Made by a program: the position numbers and the translations under genes
Shown here: positions 1 to 9,125 of the stretch, one piece after another
Numbering within the stretch: the first letter of the stretch is position 1
Layout: each line of letters begins with the position of its first letter
Notes under the pieces: generated by a model
What the model saw: the letters and a program-made list of their open reading frames with translations, nothing else
What the model was told of the DNA's origin: nothing
The model's database searches: none
Source of the DNA: Chitinophagales bacterium
Lineage (GTDB): Bacteria; Bacteroidota; Bacteroidia; Chitinophagales; Chitinophagaceae
Direction of reading: 5' to 3'
DNA length: 64,000 bases
Assembly: GCA_017303415.1 (NCBI GenBank)
Contig: JAFLBJ010000001.1
Span: 930,001-994,000 of the forward strand

Positions 1-2
1 AG

Positions 3-515
3 CCTGGTGATAAAGTAAAAGTTACCTATAAGCGGGATAAAAAAGAACTGACTACTACAGCCGAATTGGGCAAACTGGAAGGTGTAACCGGCGTATATAA
101 TTTTAATGCAACGATGCCTGAAATGCGTGAACTCGAAGCACTTCGTGGTTTAGAAATTCCCCGTGGGCAGGCATTTTCCATTCCCCGTATGGACCGTTTT
201 GACAATTTCAATTTCCCCTATTTTGATGAGGAAATTCGGTTGGGGCTTTCTGTACAGGACACAGAGGATGGAAAAGGCGTGAAAGTGCTGGAGGTGGATG
301 AGGAAAGCAATGCCGCCAAAGCCGGGATCGCTGTTGACGATGTGATCACCGAATTTGCCGGAAAAGCAGTAAACAGTGCCGATGAAGTGGCCAAACTCTA
401 CCGCGAGAAGCTAAGGGCCAAAGAAACTACTGTTCCTGTTAAGTTGTTGCGTGGCGGGAAAGAGAAAAGTGTGGAGATCAAGGTGCCGCGCAAGTTGAAA
501 ACAGCGGATCTGTAA
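3..515 (+). CDS. PDZ-domain protein, C-terminal part (5' end outside window)
   Basis: The reading frame is open from the first bases of the window, so the gene starts upstream. The visible 170 residues hold the end of one PDZ-like fold (GDKVKV, then a basic strand), a linker rich in Phe, Pro and Arg, and a complete second PDZ domain. That domain runs from about RLGLSVQD to the C-terminus and includes the usual SNAAKAGI and DVITEFAGKAV segments. PDZ pairs of this kind occur in HtrA-like or other envelope proteases and in non-catalytic scaffold proteins. No protease residues lie in the visible part, so the exact family is open. The protein ends in a basic tail. A hairpin repeat follows the stop codon directly. 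Confidence 0.75.
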   Translation, partial: PGDKVKVTYKRDKKELTTTAELGKLEGVTGVYNFNATMPEMRELEALRGLEIPRGQAFSIPRMDRFDNFNFPYFDEEIRLGLSVQDTEDGKGVKVLEVDEESNAAKAGIAVDDVITEFAGKAVNSADEVAKLYREKLRAKETTVPVKLLRGGKEKSVEIKVPRKLKTADL

Positions 516-523
516 TCAATCTA

Positions 524-589
524 CCGCAAACACGCGAAGGCGCAAGGTAACGCAGGGATATTCCGGCGTCACTTTGCGCCTTTGTGGTA
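524..589. repeat. Imperfect hairpin repeat between PDZ gene and gatB
   Basis: The left arm (about 524-550, containing GCGAAGGCGCAAG) is complementary, with mismatches and one indel, to the right arm (about 571-589, CTTTGCGCCTTTGTGG). It begins about ten bases after the stop codon of the PDZ gene. It resembles the hairpins at 62873-62998 and 63678-63729, which use related GC-rich words. It may end the upstream transcript, although no clean T-run follows. Confidence 0.5.
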
Positions 590-637
590 ATGCACTATCC
601 TGTGACCATCCTCACTCATTTCCTCAGCCCAGTTCCC

Positions 638-645
638 TAATTTTG
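638..645 (+). promoter_or_regulatory. Bacteroidota minus-7 element for gatB
   Basis: TAATTTTG matches the TAnnTTTG minus-7 consensus of Bacteroidota sigma-A promoters. It ends only eight bases before the gatB ATG, so the transcript would be nearly leaderless. No TTG minus-33 box is seen at the usual spacing. Confidence 0.45.
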
Positions 646-653
646 CCCTTCTG

Positions 654-2114
654 ATGGCCGAAAATTCCCCTGCATACGAAATCGTCGTCGGGCTTGAGGT
701 TCATGCCCAGTTACTGACCAAAAGCAAATTGTTTTGTGGTGACAGCACCGAATTTGGAAACGCCCCCAATACCCAGGTTTCCCCCGTTTCCCTGGCACAT
801 CCCGGTACCCTTCCGGTCATGAACAAGGAAGCCATTGCTTTTGCTGTAAAAATGGGGTTGGCCTGTGATTGCGAAATAGAACGGTACAACTACTTTGCCC
901 GCAAAAATTATTTTTATCCTGATCTGCCCAAAGGGTATCAGGTATCACAACATACCACACCCATTTGCAAAGGCGGTCAGGTGACGGTGCAAGTGGAAGG
1001 GAAGGACGTGACGATACGCCTCAACCGGATCCACCTGGAAGAGGATGCGGGGAAGAGCCTGCATGATGTGGATGAGAATTTTACCTGTATTGACCTCAAC
1101 CGGGCAGGGGTACCCCTGATAGAGATCGTAACGGAACCCGATATACGCAGCAGTGAAGAGGCTTTTGCCTACCTCACCGAGATCCGCAAGCGGGTACGCT
1201 ATCTGGCCATATGTGATGGCAATATGGAAGAAGGGAGCCTGCGCTGTGATGCCAATATCTCTGTCAGAAAAAAAGGAGAGACAAAGCTGGGCACCAAGGT
1301 GGAAGTAAAGAACCTTAACTCCATACGCAATGTAAAAAGGGCCATTGACCATGAAGCGCAACGATTGATCGGTATGCTCGAACGGGGAGAGACCATTCTG
1401 CAACAGACCCGGAGTTTTGATGCCAATAATGGCACCACTTTCGCTATTCGCGATAAGGAGGAAGCGGATGATTACCGGTACTTCGCGGAACCGGACCTTA
1501 CACCGTTTGACCTCACAGAAGAGTTCTTGCAAGAAATCCGGAAATCACTACCAGCCCTGCCTGCTCAACGAATACAACACTATACCACCGAATTTCAATT
1601 ATCCGCCTATGATGCGGGGGTGTTGACCGAAGAAAAGGAAATAGCTGAATATTTTGAAAACCTGATCACCCATACCCCGCATTTCAAAGCCGCGGCGAAC
1701 TGGATCTTAGGTCCTGTTAAGAATTGGATGAATGAACATAGTGCCGGTATCGAATCCTTTCCTCTCTCCCCCGGGAAACTGGCGCCATTGATCGATCTGG
1801 TACAGGAAGGAAAACTTAGTTTTTCTGCTGCCAGTACCCGTTTATTTCAATCGCTGCTTCAATCGCCTGATAAGGATCCTTTTTCTCTGGCACAGGAATT
1901 GAACCTCTTGCAGGAGAGTAATGCCGATCAACTTGAACCAGTGGTCGACGAAGTGTTGACCAGACTGGCCGACAAGGTAAAAGAGTACCAGAAAGGGAAA
2001 AAAGGCCTACTGGCTTTGTTTGTCGGAGAGGTAATGAAACGTTCTAAGGGAAAGGCCGATCCCAAGGTGGTGAATGAGATCATTATGAAACTACTCACAA
2101 CAAAACATAAATAA
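654..2114 (+). CDS. gatB: Aspartyl/glutamyl-tRNA amidotransferase subunit B
   Basis: GatB is the kinase/transamidase core of the GatCAB complex. It activates Glu-tRNA(Gln) or Asp-tRNA(Asn) and receives ammonia from GatA to make the amidated tRNA in the cytoplasm. The 486-residue product has full family length. It opens with the conserved EIVVGLEVHAQL segment and carries the family motif YPDLPKGYQ near residue 90 and the DLNRAGVPLIEIVTEPD block near residue 150. The C-terminal half is the helical GatB/YqeY tRNA-binding region ending MKRSKGKADPKVVNEII. The ATG at 654 fits the minus-7 element just upstream. The stop codon overlaps the start of the next gene by one base, so the two are probably co-transcribed. 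gatA and gatC are not in the window. Confidence 0.97.
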   Translation: MAENSPAYEIVVGLEVHAQLLTKSKLFCGDSTEFGNAPNTQVSPVSLAHPGTLPVMNKEAIAFAVKMGLACDCEIERYNYFARKNYFYPDLPKGYQVSQHTTPICKGGQVTVQVEGKDVTIRLNRIHLEEDAGKSLHDVDENFTCIDLNRAGVPLIEIVTEPDIRSSEEAFAYLTEIRKRVRYLAICDGNMEEGSLRCDANISVRKKGETKLGTKVEVKNLNSIRNVKRAIDHEAQRLIGMLERGETILQQTRSFDANNGTTFAIRDKEEADDYRYFAEPDLTPFDLTEEFLQEIRKSLPALPAQRIQHYTTEFQLSAYDAGVLTEEKEIAEYFENLITHTPHFKAAANWILGPVKNWMNEHSAGIESFPLSPGKLAPLIDLVQEGKLSFSAASTRLFQSLLQSPDKDPFSLAQELNLLQESNADQLEPVVDEVLTRLADKVKEYQKGKKGLLALFVGEVMKRSKGKADPKVVNEIIMKLLTTKHK

Positions 2115-3259
2115 TGCGAAGACAACTCACGATGATTGCCCTGCTCGGATTGCTGGCGGCTTGTAAGCAAAAGACGACCCATACCTATACGGTGGAAGGG
2201 AAGATCGCTAACCTGAATGCACAAACGATCTACCTGGATCAGATCATGTTGGAAACCGGAACAAGCAAGCCCATAGATTCAGCCGAGATTAAACCCGACG
2301 GGAGTTTTATCATGATCGCTGATATAACGGGCGAAGACCTTTTTTATCTCCGCACCAATACTCAGAACTATCCTTTTGGTTCAATGGTCAGTGATGGAAA
2401 CAAGATCAAGATCACGGGTGACCTCGCCAAGGGGCAACAATCCCTTTTTTATGGGGGCTCTCCTGCGACGGACGCGTTGAAGAATTTTTTCTTGACCAAT
2501 AACGCCTATTTGCGGGGATATGATAGTTTGAGCAAGGTGATGGACAGTGCGGGAAAGGCTGGTGCGGCCGATAGTGTACTGCTTGGCATCCGCTCAAACA
2601 TGGAATCGCTGATTAATAGTTTGAAGAAAGATGTGAATGCACTGGTAAAGACCAGTACGAGTCCTGTGGTACAGGTGTTGGCTTTGCAATTCAACCAGAA
2701 TTTCTTTTCGCCCGACGAGTATGGGGTAGTTTTGAAAACGATTACCGATAAGTATCCAAAGGATGCTAATGTCCTTGCCGCCAACAAGCGGTACAATGAC
2801 CTGATCGCTGCCATGAACAGACCGACCCAGCAATCACAGCAAGGGGCTATGTTTACCGGCAGACCGGCTCCGGAGATCTCATTGAAGGATATGAATGGCA
2901 ATGCCGTAACACTGAGCTCGTATAAAGGAAAGTATGTGTTGGTAGATTTTTGGGCCAGTTGGTGCGGGCCTTGCCGCCAGGAGAACCCCAATGTAGTAGC
3001 AGCGTACAACAAATACAAGGCAAAGAATTTTACTGTGCTTGGCGTTTCGGTGGATGAAAATCAAAGTGCCTGGAAAAAGGCAGTTGAAAAAGACAAACTT
3101 ACCTGGACACAATTGATTGATGAAAAGGGGGTGGCTGCCAATACCTATCAGGTAACTGGTATTCCTTTTAATGTACTGGTAAATCCGGAGGGGGTGGTGA
3201 TCGCTGAGAACCTGCGCGGTTCGATGCTGGAGAGTAAGTTGATCGAGGTATTGAAGTAA
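2114..3259 (+). CDS. Thioredoxin-fold lipoprotein (DUF4369-like plus TlpA-like)
   Basis: The 381-residue exported protein has a lipoprotein signal with lipobox LLAAC (Cys17). The N-terminal half (about 20-150) looks like the DUF4369 beta domain found in many Bacteroidota thioredoxin-like proteins. A helical linker follows, then a C-terminal thioredoxin domain (about 245-381) with the redox motif WCGPC (Cys284 and Cys287) and a cis-Pro segment TGIPFNVLV. Proteins of this build reduce or oxidise disulfides on the periplasmic side or serve in cytochrome maturation; the substrate cannot be told from sequence. The start codon overlaps the gatB stop by one base. A strong hairpin terminator follows. 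Confidence 0.9.
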   Translation: MRRQLTMIALLGLLAACKQKTTHTYTVEGKIANLNAQTIYLDQIMLETGTSKPIDSAEIKPDGSFIMIADITGEDLFYLRTNTQNYPFGSMVSDGNKIKITGDLAKGQQSLFYGGSPATDALKNFFLTNNAYLRGYDSLSKVMDSAGKAGAADSVLLGIRSNMESLINSLKKDVNALVKTSTSPVVQVLALQFNQNFFSPDEYGVVLKTITDKYPKDANVLAANKRYNDLIAAMNRPTQQSQQGAMFTGRPAPEISLKDMNGNAVTLSSYKGKYVLVDFWASWCGPCRQENPNVVAAYNKYKAKNFTVLGVSVDENQSAWKKAVEKDKLTWTQLIDEKGVAANTYQVTGIPFNVLVNPEGVVIAENLRGSMLESKLIEVLK

Positions 3260-3279
3260 GAAAGAGATTGTTTAAAATA

Positions 3280-3311
3280 AAAACCCCGCGCAATACATTG
3301 CGCGGGGTTTT
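3280..3311. terminator. Bidirectional terminator between convergent genes
   Basis: A perfect 14-bp stem (AAAACCCCGCGCAA at 3280-3293 and its complement at 3298-3311) closes on a TACA loop. It is flanked by A- and T-rich tails on both sides. It sits between the convergent thioredoxin-lipoprotein gene and the lipoprotein gene of the first SusCD operon and can serve both. Confidence 0.85.
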
Positions 3312-3331
3312 ATTTTGAGAAGGACTTTTGA

Positions 3332-4153
3332 TTATCTCGCCATAGTCATTACCCAGGAATCATACACACCAGCAGTTGTATATAGCTGCAGCGCGAGAGT
3401 AAAGGTATTGTCACAGGAACTAAAGGTTTTTGTTCCTGTAGAATTAGCCCTTACAAAGAGCGGCAGGCCTCCTGAAGTGTAGGGAGTTTGTTGCCCCGCC
3501 ATTGTTACCTTGAAATTAGTAGGATCTGTCCAATCCAAACCAATAGTGGCTGAGATTCCGCTATCATATATGTTGGACAAAGTGGCTGTGGCAGTTGTAG
3601 CACCTGTGGAAACAAAATTCGATAGCGCACTTGTATAAGGTCCGTAGGTGCCATTCTCGTAGGTCTGGGTATAATTACCAGCCAGGTTAGCCAGAATTAC
3701 ATCGCAATACTTACGCATGGTCAGTGTAAAGGTCTTATTGTAGGCGGCTATATTCACATCACCATCGTTAAGTGTAATTGTAATAACATCTACGCGATTG
3801 GAGGAAGGATAACCTGAGAACAGACCATTAATAAGAAGGGTGTCAACAGCTTTACCGGCAGGCATAGTAAAGGTGGCAGGGGCGTTGTACTGAACACCGG
3901 CTGCGGCACCTGTTGTTGTGGTAATTGCAATGTTGACTACTCTATCCTTGTCGGAAACCGAAGTGAAACCAATTGGAATTTTGTAGGGGTCATTTGTGCT
4001 TTTAATGTAATAGGTTCCTGTGGTGGCAGACACGTTGAATTTTGCAAAGCTAGGGGTCAACGGATCCTTATCAACCACCATATTATTCTTTTTGCAGGAC
4101 GCAAGGCTCACTATGGAGCCTGCGACCAGCATATAGATCAGTAATTTCTTCAT
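3332..4153 (-). CDS. SusCD-associated surface lipoprotein
   Basis: The 273-residue lipoprotein has signal sequence and lipobox LASC (Cys20). After it come a beta-rich segment with Thr/Ser/Asn-rich strands and a stretch resembling a Calx-beta or immunoglobulin-like domain (about 30-140, including the VITITLNDGD edge). A second beta-rich region has a few Cys residues. It is the third gene of an operon with SusC and SusD, 27 bases after the SusD stop. In such modules the third lipoprotein usually sits on the cell surface and helps bind the substrate. The family is not recognised with certainty, and no catalytic signature is visible. Confidence 0.75.
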   Translation of the reverse strand: MKKLLIYMLVAGSIVSLASCKKNNMVVDKDPLTPSFAKFNVSATTGTYYIKSTNDPYKIPIGFTSVSDKDRVVNIAITTTTGAAAGVQYNAPATFTMPAGKAVDTLLINGLFSGYPSSNRVDVITITLNDGDVNIAAYNKTFTLTMRKYCDVILANLAGNYTQTYENGTYGPYTSALSNFVSTGATTATATLSNIYDSGISATIGLDWTDPTNFKVTMAGQQTPYTSGGLPLFVRANSTGTKTFSSCDNTFTLALQLYTTAGVYDSWVMTMAR

Positions 4154-4180
4154 GATAGTTTTTTTTGTTGCTGCGTGATA

Positions 4181-5668
4181 TTAAGGGTTTTGGTCAGCTG
4201 GCGTCATGCTTGCATTATTATCCAATTCCCTTTGCGGAATACGCATCAGGAAGCGTGGATCGTGAGGGCCAGTAGTGTAAACAACCGGGTTAAAATTAGG
4301 TGCGCCATGATTTCCTGCACCTGTAGGTCGGTTCAGGCCCTGGTTCAAACGCTTGATATCGAATAAGGAGAAACCTTCACCCCAAAGTTCAATTCTTCTT
4401 TGAAGAAGTATTTCATCCACAAGGCTAGTACCAGAAAATCCGGCTGCGCTATATGCGGGGTAACGTGTTTGAACAAGTGCTTCCAACACAGTACGGGCCG
4501 CTGCATCCTGGCCTCCCTGACGTGCCAATGCTTCTGCTTCGATCAGGTACATTTCTGCTGCGCGCATGTACAGATAGTCGGCTTGCCAACGATTTGAAAC
4601 ATCAGGAACCTGGTGTTTGATTTGGTTATAATCAGGGTTACTGCTTGTTCCAGTACCTGGAGCAACGAAAACTGCTTTGCGAATATCACCAGCCGGGATT
4701 TGGTCATACAGTGCTTTTGTGATCTTCTTTTGCTGACCGAGTGCGGCATAACCACCTGTCCGAATATCCATATGCGACCAGAAGGAAGCATAAATGGTGG
4801 CTTCCGAGGCAGTTATAACAGAACCCCACATCCACTCTGCATTGTTAACGGAAGAAAAGGCACTGAATGCAGTATACTGGGCTGAAGTCATAGGAGAATA
4901 TCCCTGACGCGCTTTATTCGCATAGGTTGCAGCAGTTGCCCAATCTTCCATCACAAGGGCAACGCGAGCACGAATACCTTGAACCACTTTTACATCGATC
5001 TCATTTTTCGAAGCGCGAGTCTTACCTGTTAACAGGGTTTCAGCTTCTGTAAGATCAGCTATAATGCGGTTATAAACATCCTGAACGGTTCCACGAGATT
5101 TACCACCTGTAGTGTCTTGAGTATAAATGGGAACGCCCGGAGCGGTTTCATGACCTTTGTATGTTTGCTGATAATAATTTATAAGGTTGAAATAGCAATA
5201 GGCGCGCATTCCAAGAGCCTGACCTTTGATGCTTTCTTTTTGAGTAGCGGAGGCATCGATTACTCCATCCACAAAATTATAAAGCTTATTGGCTTGCTTG
5301 ATCATGTCATAATAACGAAACCAACCAAAATCGGATATTTGACCAGTTGTAGCCAATCCCCAGTTAGTGTATTGATAGGTTGTGTTATACCATCCATAAC
5401 CCTGGCTATGAACGACCATATCATTACCCATGAGGTCGGCAGAAAGGTCATACGTTTTTTGGCCATAGTCGGAGTGGCCACCGCCGCCGACAGCAAACGT
5501 GAACATCTCCTTGTAAAGGCCACCTAAGGCTGCATTCACAGCGTTGATCTTGCTAAAGATCTGGGCTTCACTTGCTGCGTCGGTAGGCACCGTTTCCAAG
5601 TAGCTCTTTTTACATCCCGCTACCATAAGTATCAGAACGGGAGCTGCTATTAAAAGAATTTTTTTCAT
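4181..5668 (-). CDS. SusD/RagB family nutrient-binding lipoprotein (module 1)
   Basis: SusD proteins are surface lipoproteins that cap the SusC barrel and deliver oligosaccharides, peptides or other ligands to it. This 495-residue protein has a lipobox (VAGC, Cys19) and the typical SusD opening SYLETVPTDAASEAQIF. Its TPR-like helices include ALGMRAYCYFNLINYYQQTY near residue 150. The C-terminal signature is DYLYMRAAEMYLIEAEALAR followed by LLQRRIELWGEGFSLFDIKR. It follows SusC by 17 bases. No polysaccharide lyase, glycosidase or sulfatase gene is nearby, so the ligand is unknown; peptide or non-glycan substrates are possible. Confidence 0.93.
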   Translation of the reverse strand: MKKILLIAAPVLILMVAGCKKSYLETVPTDAASEAQIFSKINAVNAALGGLYKEMFTFAVGGGGHSDYGQKTYDLSADLMGNDMVVHSQGYGWYNTTYQYTNWGLATTGQISDFGWFRYYDMIKQANKLYNFVDGVIDASATQKESIKGQALGMRAYCYFNLINYYQQTYKGHETAPGVPIYTQDTTGGKSRGTVQDVYNRIIADLTEAETLLTGKTRASKNEIDVKVVQGIRARVALVMEDWATAATYANKARQGYSPMTSAQYTAFSAFSSVNNAEWMWGSVITASEATIYASFWSHMDIRTGGYAALGQQKKITKALYDQIPAGDIRKAVFVAPGTGTSSNPDYNQIKHQVPDVSNRWQADYLYMRAAEMYLIEAEALARQGGQDAAARTVLEALVQTRYPAYSAAGFSGTSLVDEILLQRRIELWGEGFSLFDIKRLNQGLNRPTGAGNHGAPNFNPVVYTTGPHDPRFLMRIPQRELDNNASMTPADQNP

Positions 5669-5685
5669 ATCTGTTTTCGTTTAAT

Positions 5686-8600
5686 TTATTGAAGGTTAAC
5701 GTTGAAACCAAAGCTGATTGTGCGGAAAGGCGTATAAGATGCGTCCGACGTACCATTAAATGCACGTTGGGGGTCCATACCTTTTTTAGCTGTGAACAGT
5801 ACAGCATTGTCAACGTTGGCAAAGATCTGAGCACTTCCTAAATGCAGACGGTTGGCAAGGGCCTTAGGCATCGTATAACTCAGCGTGATGTTTTTCACGT
5901 TGACATACGAACCATCAAACAAGAAACGGGTAGAGACACCATCTTGACCAGCTACTGCATTTTGCAAGCGGGGAACGTTGGTGATATCACCTGGTTTTTG
6001 CCATCTTTGAAGAATGTCTGAATGCCATGCTGTACCAGGAGATCCACGGTGCATGATACCAGCGTAGTTGCCATCATAGAATTGACCACCATATGAGAAT
6101 GTCAACAAGATGGACAGGTCAAAATTCTTGTAATTAAATGAGTTGGTCAAACCACCTGAGACATCAGGCAGCGCGGAACCAAAGAAATAGAAAGTGGCGT
6201 TGTTATAAATATTGGTAACAGTTCTTTGGCCTGTGGGTTTGCCATTGGCATCCAGCACATCCTGATAATAAAGTGCGTCACCATTAGAAGCATCAACACC
6301 AGCGAATTCACGCAACCAGAAGTCGAAGATACCGCGGCCTTCCATTAGTTTCTTGGTACCGGTTACTATACCATTCTTTGCCTGAATGGGAGGCAGTTTG
6401 GTAATCTTGTTCTTAAAGGAAGTGAGGTTTAAATCTACCCTCCAATTGAAATTTTTTGAACGGATCGCCGTGTATCCTAACTGAAGATCAACACCATAGT
6501 TCTTCATACTACCAATGTTCTGCCAAACAGAAGAATATCCTGTGGAGATCGGAAGAGGGACATCAAACAGCAGGTTATCTGATTGCTTATTGAACCATTC
6601 AATTGTACCTTGAAGACGATTGTCGAACATGGCAAAATCAAATCCGATGTTGGCGGTTTTATTGGTTTCCCATAACAATTCTTCGTTTACAGGACGAGAT
6701 GGGGGAGTATAAGTCCCGTTGCCATTTGCATAATAATAGGCAACATAGGGATAAAATAGACCAATGTTTTCATTTCCTTGTTCGCCATAGCTCGCTTTGA
6801 ATTTCAACTCGTTAAGCCAGCTAACATTTTCCAGAAATTTCTCCTGGGTCAAACGCCAACCAATACCTACTGAGTAAAAATCACCCCAGCGAACCTCATC
6901 GCGAAAGCGTGAAGAACCGTCAGTACGGTAGCTTGCGGAGAGCAGATATTTAGAATCAAAATCATAATTCACGTTACCAAAATAACTTTCAATTCGGTGG
7001 TTATCGGTAGCAGAACTGGCAGGACTAAAAGGTCCGGTTCCATTATCCAATTCAGATTGACCAGGGAAAGTAAAACCTGATGCGTTGGCCGAAACATAGC
7101 TATAAATGTACTTGTAGTTCTCGTGTCCAGCCAGGAAGCGAAGGTTATGTTTACCAAATTCACGCGTATAAGTCAATACCTGGTTACCAGTAAGCGATAC
7201 TTGGCGGTCATTTGTCTTAGTTGACCGACCACCGTCGCTAAGACCGGGAGTTGGGGCCGCATCACCATATTGGTTGTTCTGATATGAGGTGATATTATTG
7301 GCAAAATAGTTTACACCGAGTGTAGCCTTAAATGCAAAGTGCTGCAAGAACTTGATCTCGGCATAGGTGTTCATGTTACCGTTAAAGATATCGCGTGAGC
7401 GATCATCCAGATCAAGCGAGCCGAGCAGGTTTGAACGACCAGCATAGGGACGTGTGCCCATTTGGTCGGGAGTACCCCAGTCAAGCATATTTTTGCCTGT
7501 TGCTGGATCTATAACGAAGGCTCCAGTTGTAAGATTATGTTGGTAAACTGGATAAATTGGACCCATCTGACGAGTATAATAGAATGGGTTTGTAGTAGCT
7601 GTACCACCACTTGGTACATCCTTTCTATTTGACATAGCTCCATCCAGATTCACACCTGTAGTCAGCCAATCTGTAGCGGATGTATTTACATTAATTCGGA
7701 AATTGTAACGCTTGTAGCCGGAAAAACGAACAATCCCATCTTCGTTGAGAAAACCCGCAGATACATAATAGTCAGTTTTGTCGTTAGCACCCGAAATGCT
7801 GAAATTAGCATTGGTTCTGGAAGCAGTACGGAAAAGAGCATCCTCCCAGGACTCATTCCACAATAACTGTGCATTGGGATTCAATTTGCCGGTAGTGGGA
7901 TCAACCAGGGTATTTCCTGGTACATTGTATGCATTATAAACAAGACCGCTTGTTCCAGTCAAGACGTTGGATGCTGAAACTCCTGCAGCGGCCGGGGTTG
8001 CGCCACCAGCCACATAGGAATTACGATAAGATTCCCAAAATAATTCATAATAATCTTGAACTCCTACACGATCGTACTCTGGGATACCACGATTCATAAA
8101 ACCCTGACGGAATGTTACATTCGTTGCGGCTTTTCCTTTCTTTCCTTTTTTTGTGGTGATCATGATTACACCATTGGCAGCGCGGGACCCATAAAGAGCG
8201 GCAGCAGCAGCATCTTTCAATACGGTAACCGATTCAATATCATCGGTTGAAATTGCTGAAATGGATCCATCATAAGGTACTCCGTTCAATACATAAAGCG
8301 GAGAGCTCGATGCATTGACTGAACCTACCCCGCGAATCAATACACTTGCCCCTGTTCCAGGAGCACCGCCTCCGTTTGTCGCGATCAAACCGGGAATTAA
8401 CCCTTCCAAGGCACGGGTTACAGAAGTAACCTGTTGCTTTTGAATGGTTCCTGCAGTGATCGTATTCTCAGATCCGGTGAAGGCAGTCTTCTTTACCGTT
8501 CCATAAGGAACTGTTACTACTACAGTTTCAAGTGTGGAAGCATTCAATGCTAATGTCACATTGAACGTGGATTGATTGCCAATTGCTATTTCCTGGGGTA

Positions 8601-8829
8601 CCATGTTAATGGACGAAATAACAAGCGTGGCGGCATTTTGAGGAACCTGAAGCGAAAAGGTTCCGTCAGATTTGGTGGCTGTTCCGGTGTTTGTGCCTTT
8701 CACCAAAACAGAGGCGTTTGATACAGGCGTGCCAGTTTCATCGGTCACTTTACCTGTAATTGTACGCTGAGCAAACGCATTTACGGAAATAAATACGAAT
8801 GCTGCTACAAGAGCGAGCAATTTCCTCAT
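5686..8829 (-). CDS. SusC/RagA family TonB-linked outer-membrane transporter (module 1)
   Basis: The 1047-residue protein is a TonB-dependent outer-membrane barrel that imports what its SusD partner binds. Residues 1-21 are a signal peptide ending NAFAQ. Then come a carboxypeptidase-regulatory-like domain (about 22-105, ITGKVTDETGTPVSNASV) and the plug domain, with the SusC signatures VLIRGVGSVNASSSPLYVLNG and YGSRAANGVIMITTKKGK. A 22-strand-type barrel ends in FGFNVNLQ. No N-terminal secretin/TonB short domain (FecR-sensing extension) is present, so it is unlikely to signal to an anti-sigma factor directly. It is the first gene of a three-gene operon with SusD and a lipoprotein. Confidence 0.95.
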   Translation of the reverse strand: MRKLLALVAAFVFISVNAFAQRTITGKVTDETGTPVSNASVLVKGTNTGTATKSDGTFSLQVPQNAATLVISSINMVPQEIAIGNQSTFNVTLALNASTLETVVVTVPYGTVKKTAFTGSENTITAGTIQKQQVTSVTRALEGLIPGLIATNGGGAPGTGASVLIRGVGSVNASSSPLYVLNGVPYDGSISAISTDDIESVTVLKDAAAAALYGSRAANGVIMITTKKGKKGKAATNVTFRQGFMNRGIPEYDRVGVQDYYELFWESYRNSYVAGGATPAAAGVSASNVLTGTSGLVYNAYNVPGNTLVDPTTGKLNPNAQLLWNESWEDALFRTASRTNANFSISGANDKTDYYVSAGFLNEDGIVRFSGYKRYNFRINVNTSATDWLTTGVNLDGAMSNRKDVPSGGTATTNPFYYTRQMGPIYPVYQHNLTTGAFVIDPATGKNMLDWGTPDQMGTRPYAGRSNLLGSLDLDDRSRDIFNGNMNTYAEIKFLQHFAFKATLGVNYFANNITSYQNNQYGDAAPTPGLSDGGRSTKTNDRQVSLTGNQVLTYTREFGKHNLRFLAGHENYKYIYSYVSANASGFTFPGQSELDNGTGPFSPASSATDNHRIESYFGNVNYDFDSKYLLSASYRTDGSSRFRDEVRWGDFYSVGIGWRLTQEKFLENVSWLNELKFKASYGEQGNENIGLFYPYVAYYYANGNGTYTPPSRPVNEELLWETNKTANIGFDFAMFDNRLQGTIEWFNKQSDNLLFDVPLPISTGYSSVWQNIGSMKNYGVDLQLGYTAIRSKNFNWRVDLNLTSFKNKITKLPPIQAKNGIVTGTKKLMEGRGIFDFWLREFAGVDASNGDALYYQDVLDANGKPTGQRTVTNIYNNATFYFFGSALPDVSGGLTNSFNYKNFDLSILLTFSYGGQFYDGNYAGIMHRGSPGTAWHSDILQRWQKPGDITNVPRLQNAVAGQDGVSTRFLFDGSYVNVKNITLSYTMPKALANRLHLGSAQIFANVDNAVLFTAKKGMDPQRAFNGTSDASYTPFRTISFGFNVNLQ

Positions 8830-9072
8830 GTGTACTTGAATTTAGTTAATGTTAATAATTCGCAAATTAACAACAGAAGCCCAATATTGTGGGTATTATG
8901 TTGATTTTTTTGCGTTTAGCTAAAAAGAAGCCTTAAAACTAATTATTGGACAACTGATTATTTCAATCTGCTGCGTAGGATGTTGGGTTCACAAAAATCA
9001 CAATTTTAAATAATGTTATAATTTAATGTGTAAGTGATTTACATTCAGCAGTGATTTTTTTTAGTATTAAAC
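8830..9072. other. Intergenic promoter region of SusCD module 1
   Basis: This AT-rich stretch upstream of the module 1 SusC gene has no convincing ORF. On the minus strand TTAATTTG (8863-8870) is one base away from the TAnnTTTG minus-7 consensus and would leave a leader of about 25-30 bases. No clear minus-33 box or operator repeat was seen. Confidence 0.3.
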
Positions 9073-9099
9073 AAAAAGGCCCCCATTGGGGGCCTTTTT
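9073..9099 (-). terminator. Terminator after SusCD module 2
   Basis: A perfect 12-bp GC-rich stem (9073-9084 with 9088-9099, loop ATT) has A/T tails on both sides. It lies 26 bases after the stop codon of the second SusD gene and separates the two SusCD operons. Confidence 0.85.
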
Positions 9100-9125
9100 T
9101 TTGACAATCAAAGTATAAGCAGAAC

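Noticed and set aside
945-1532. 195-codon minus-strand frame inside gatB
   Set aside because: Antisense to a strongly conserved gene and without any domain.
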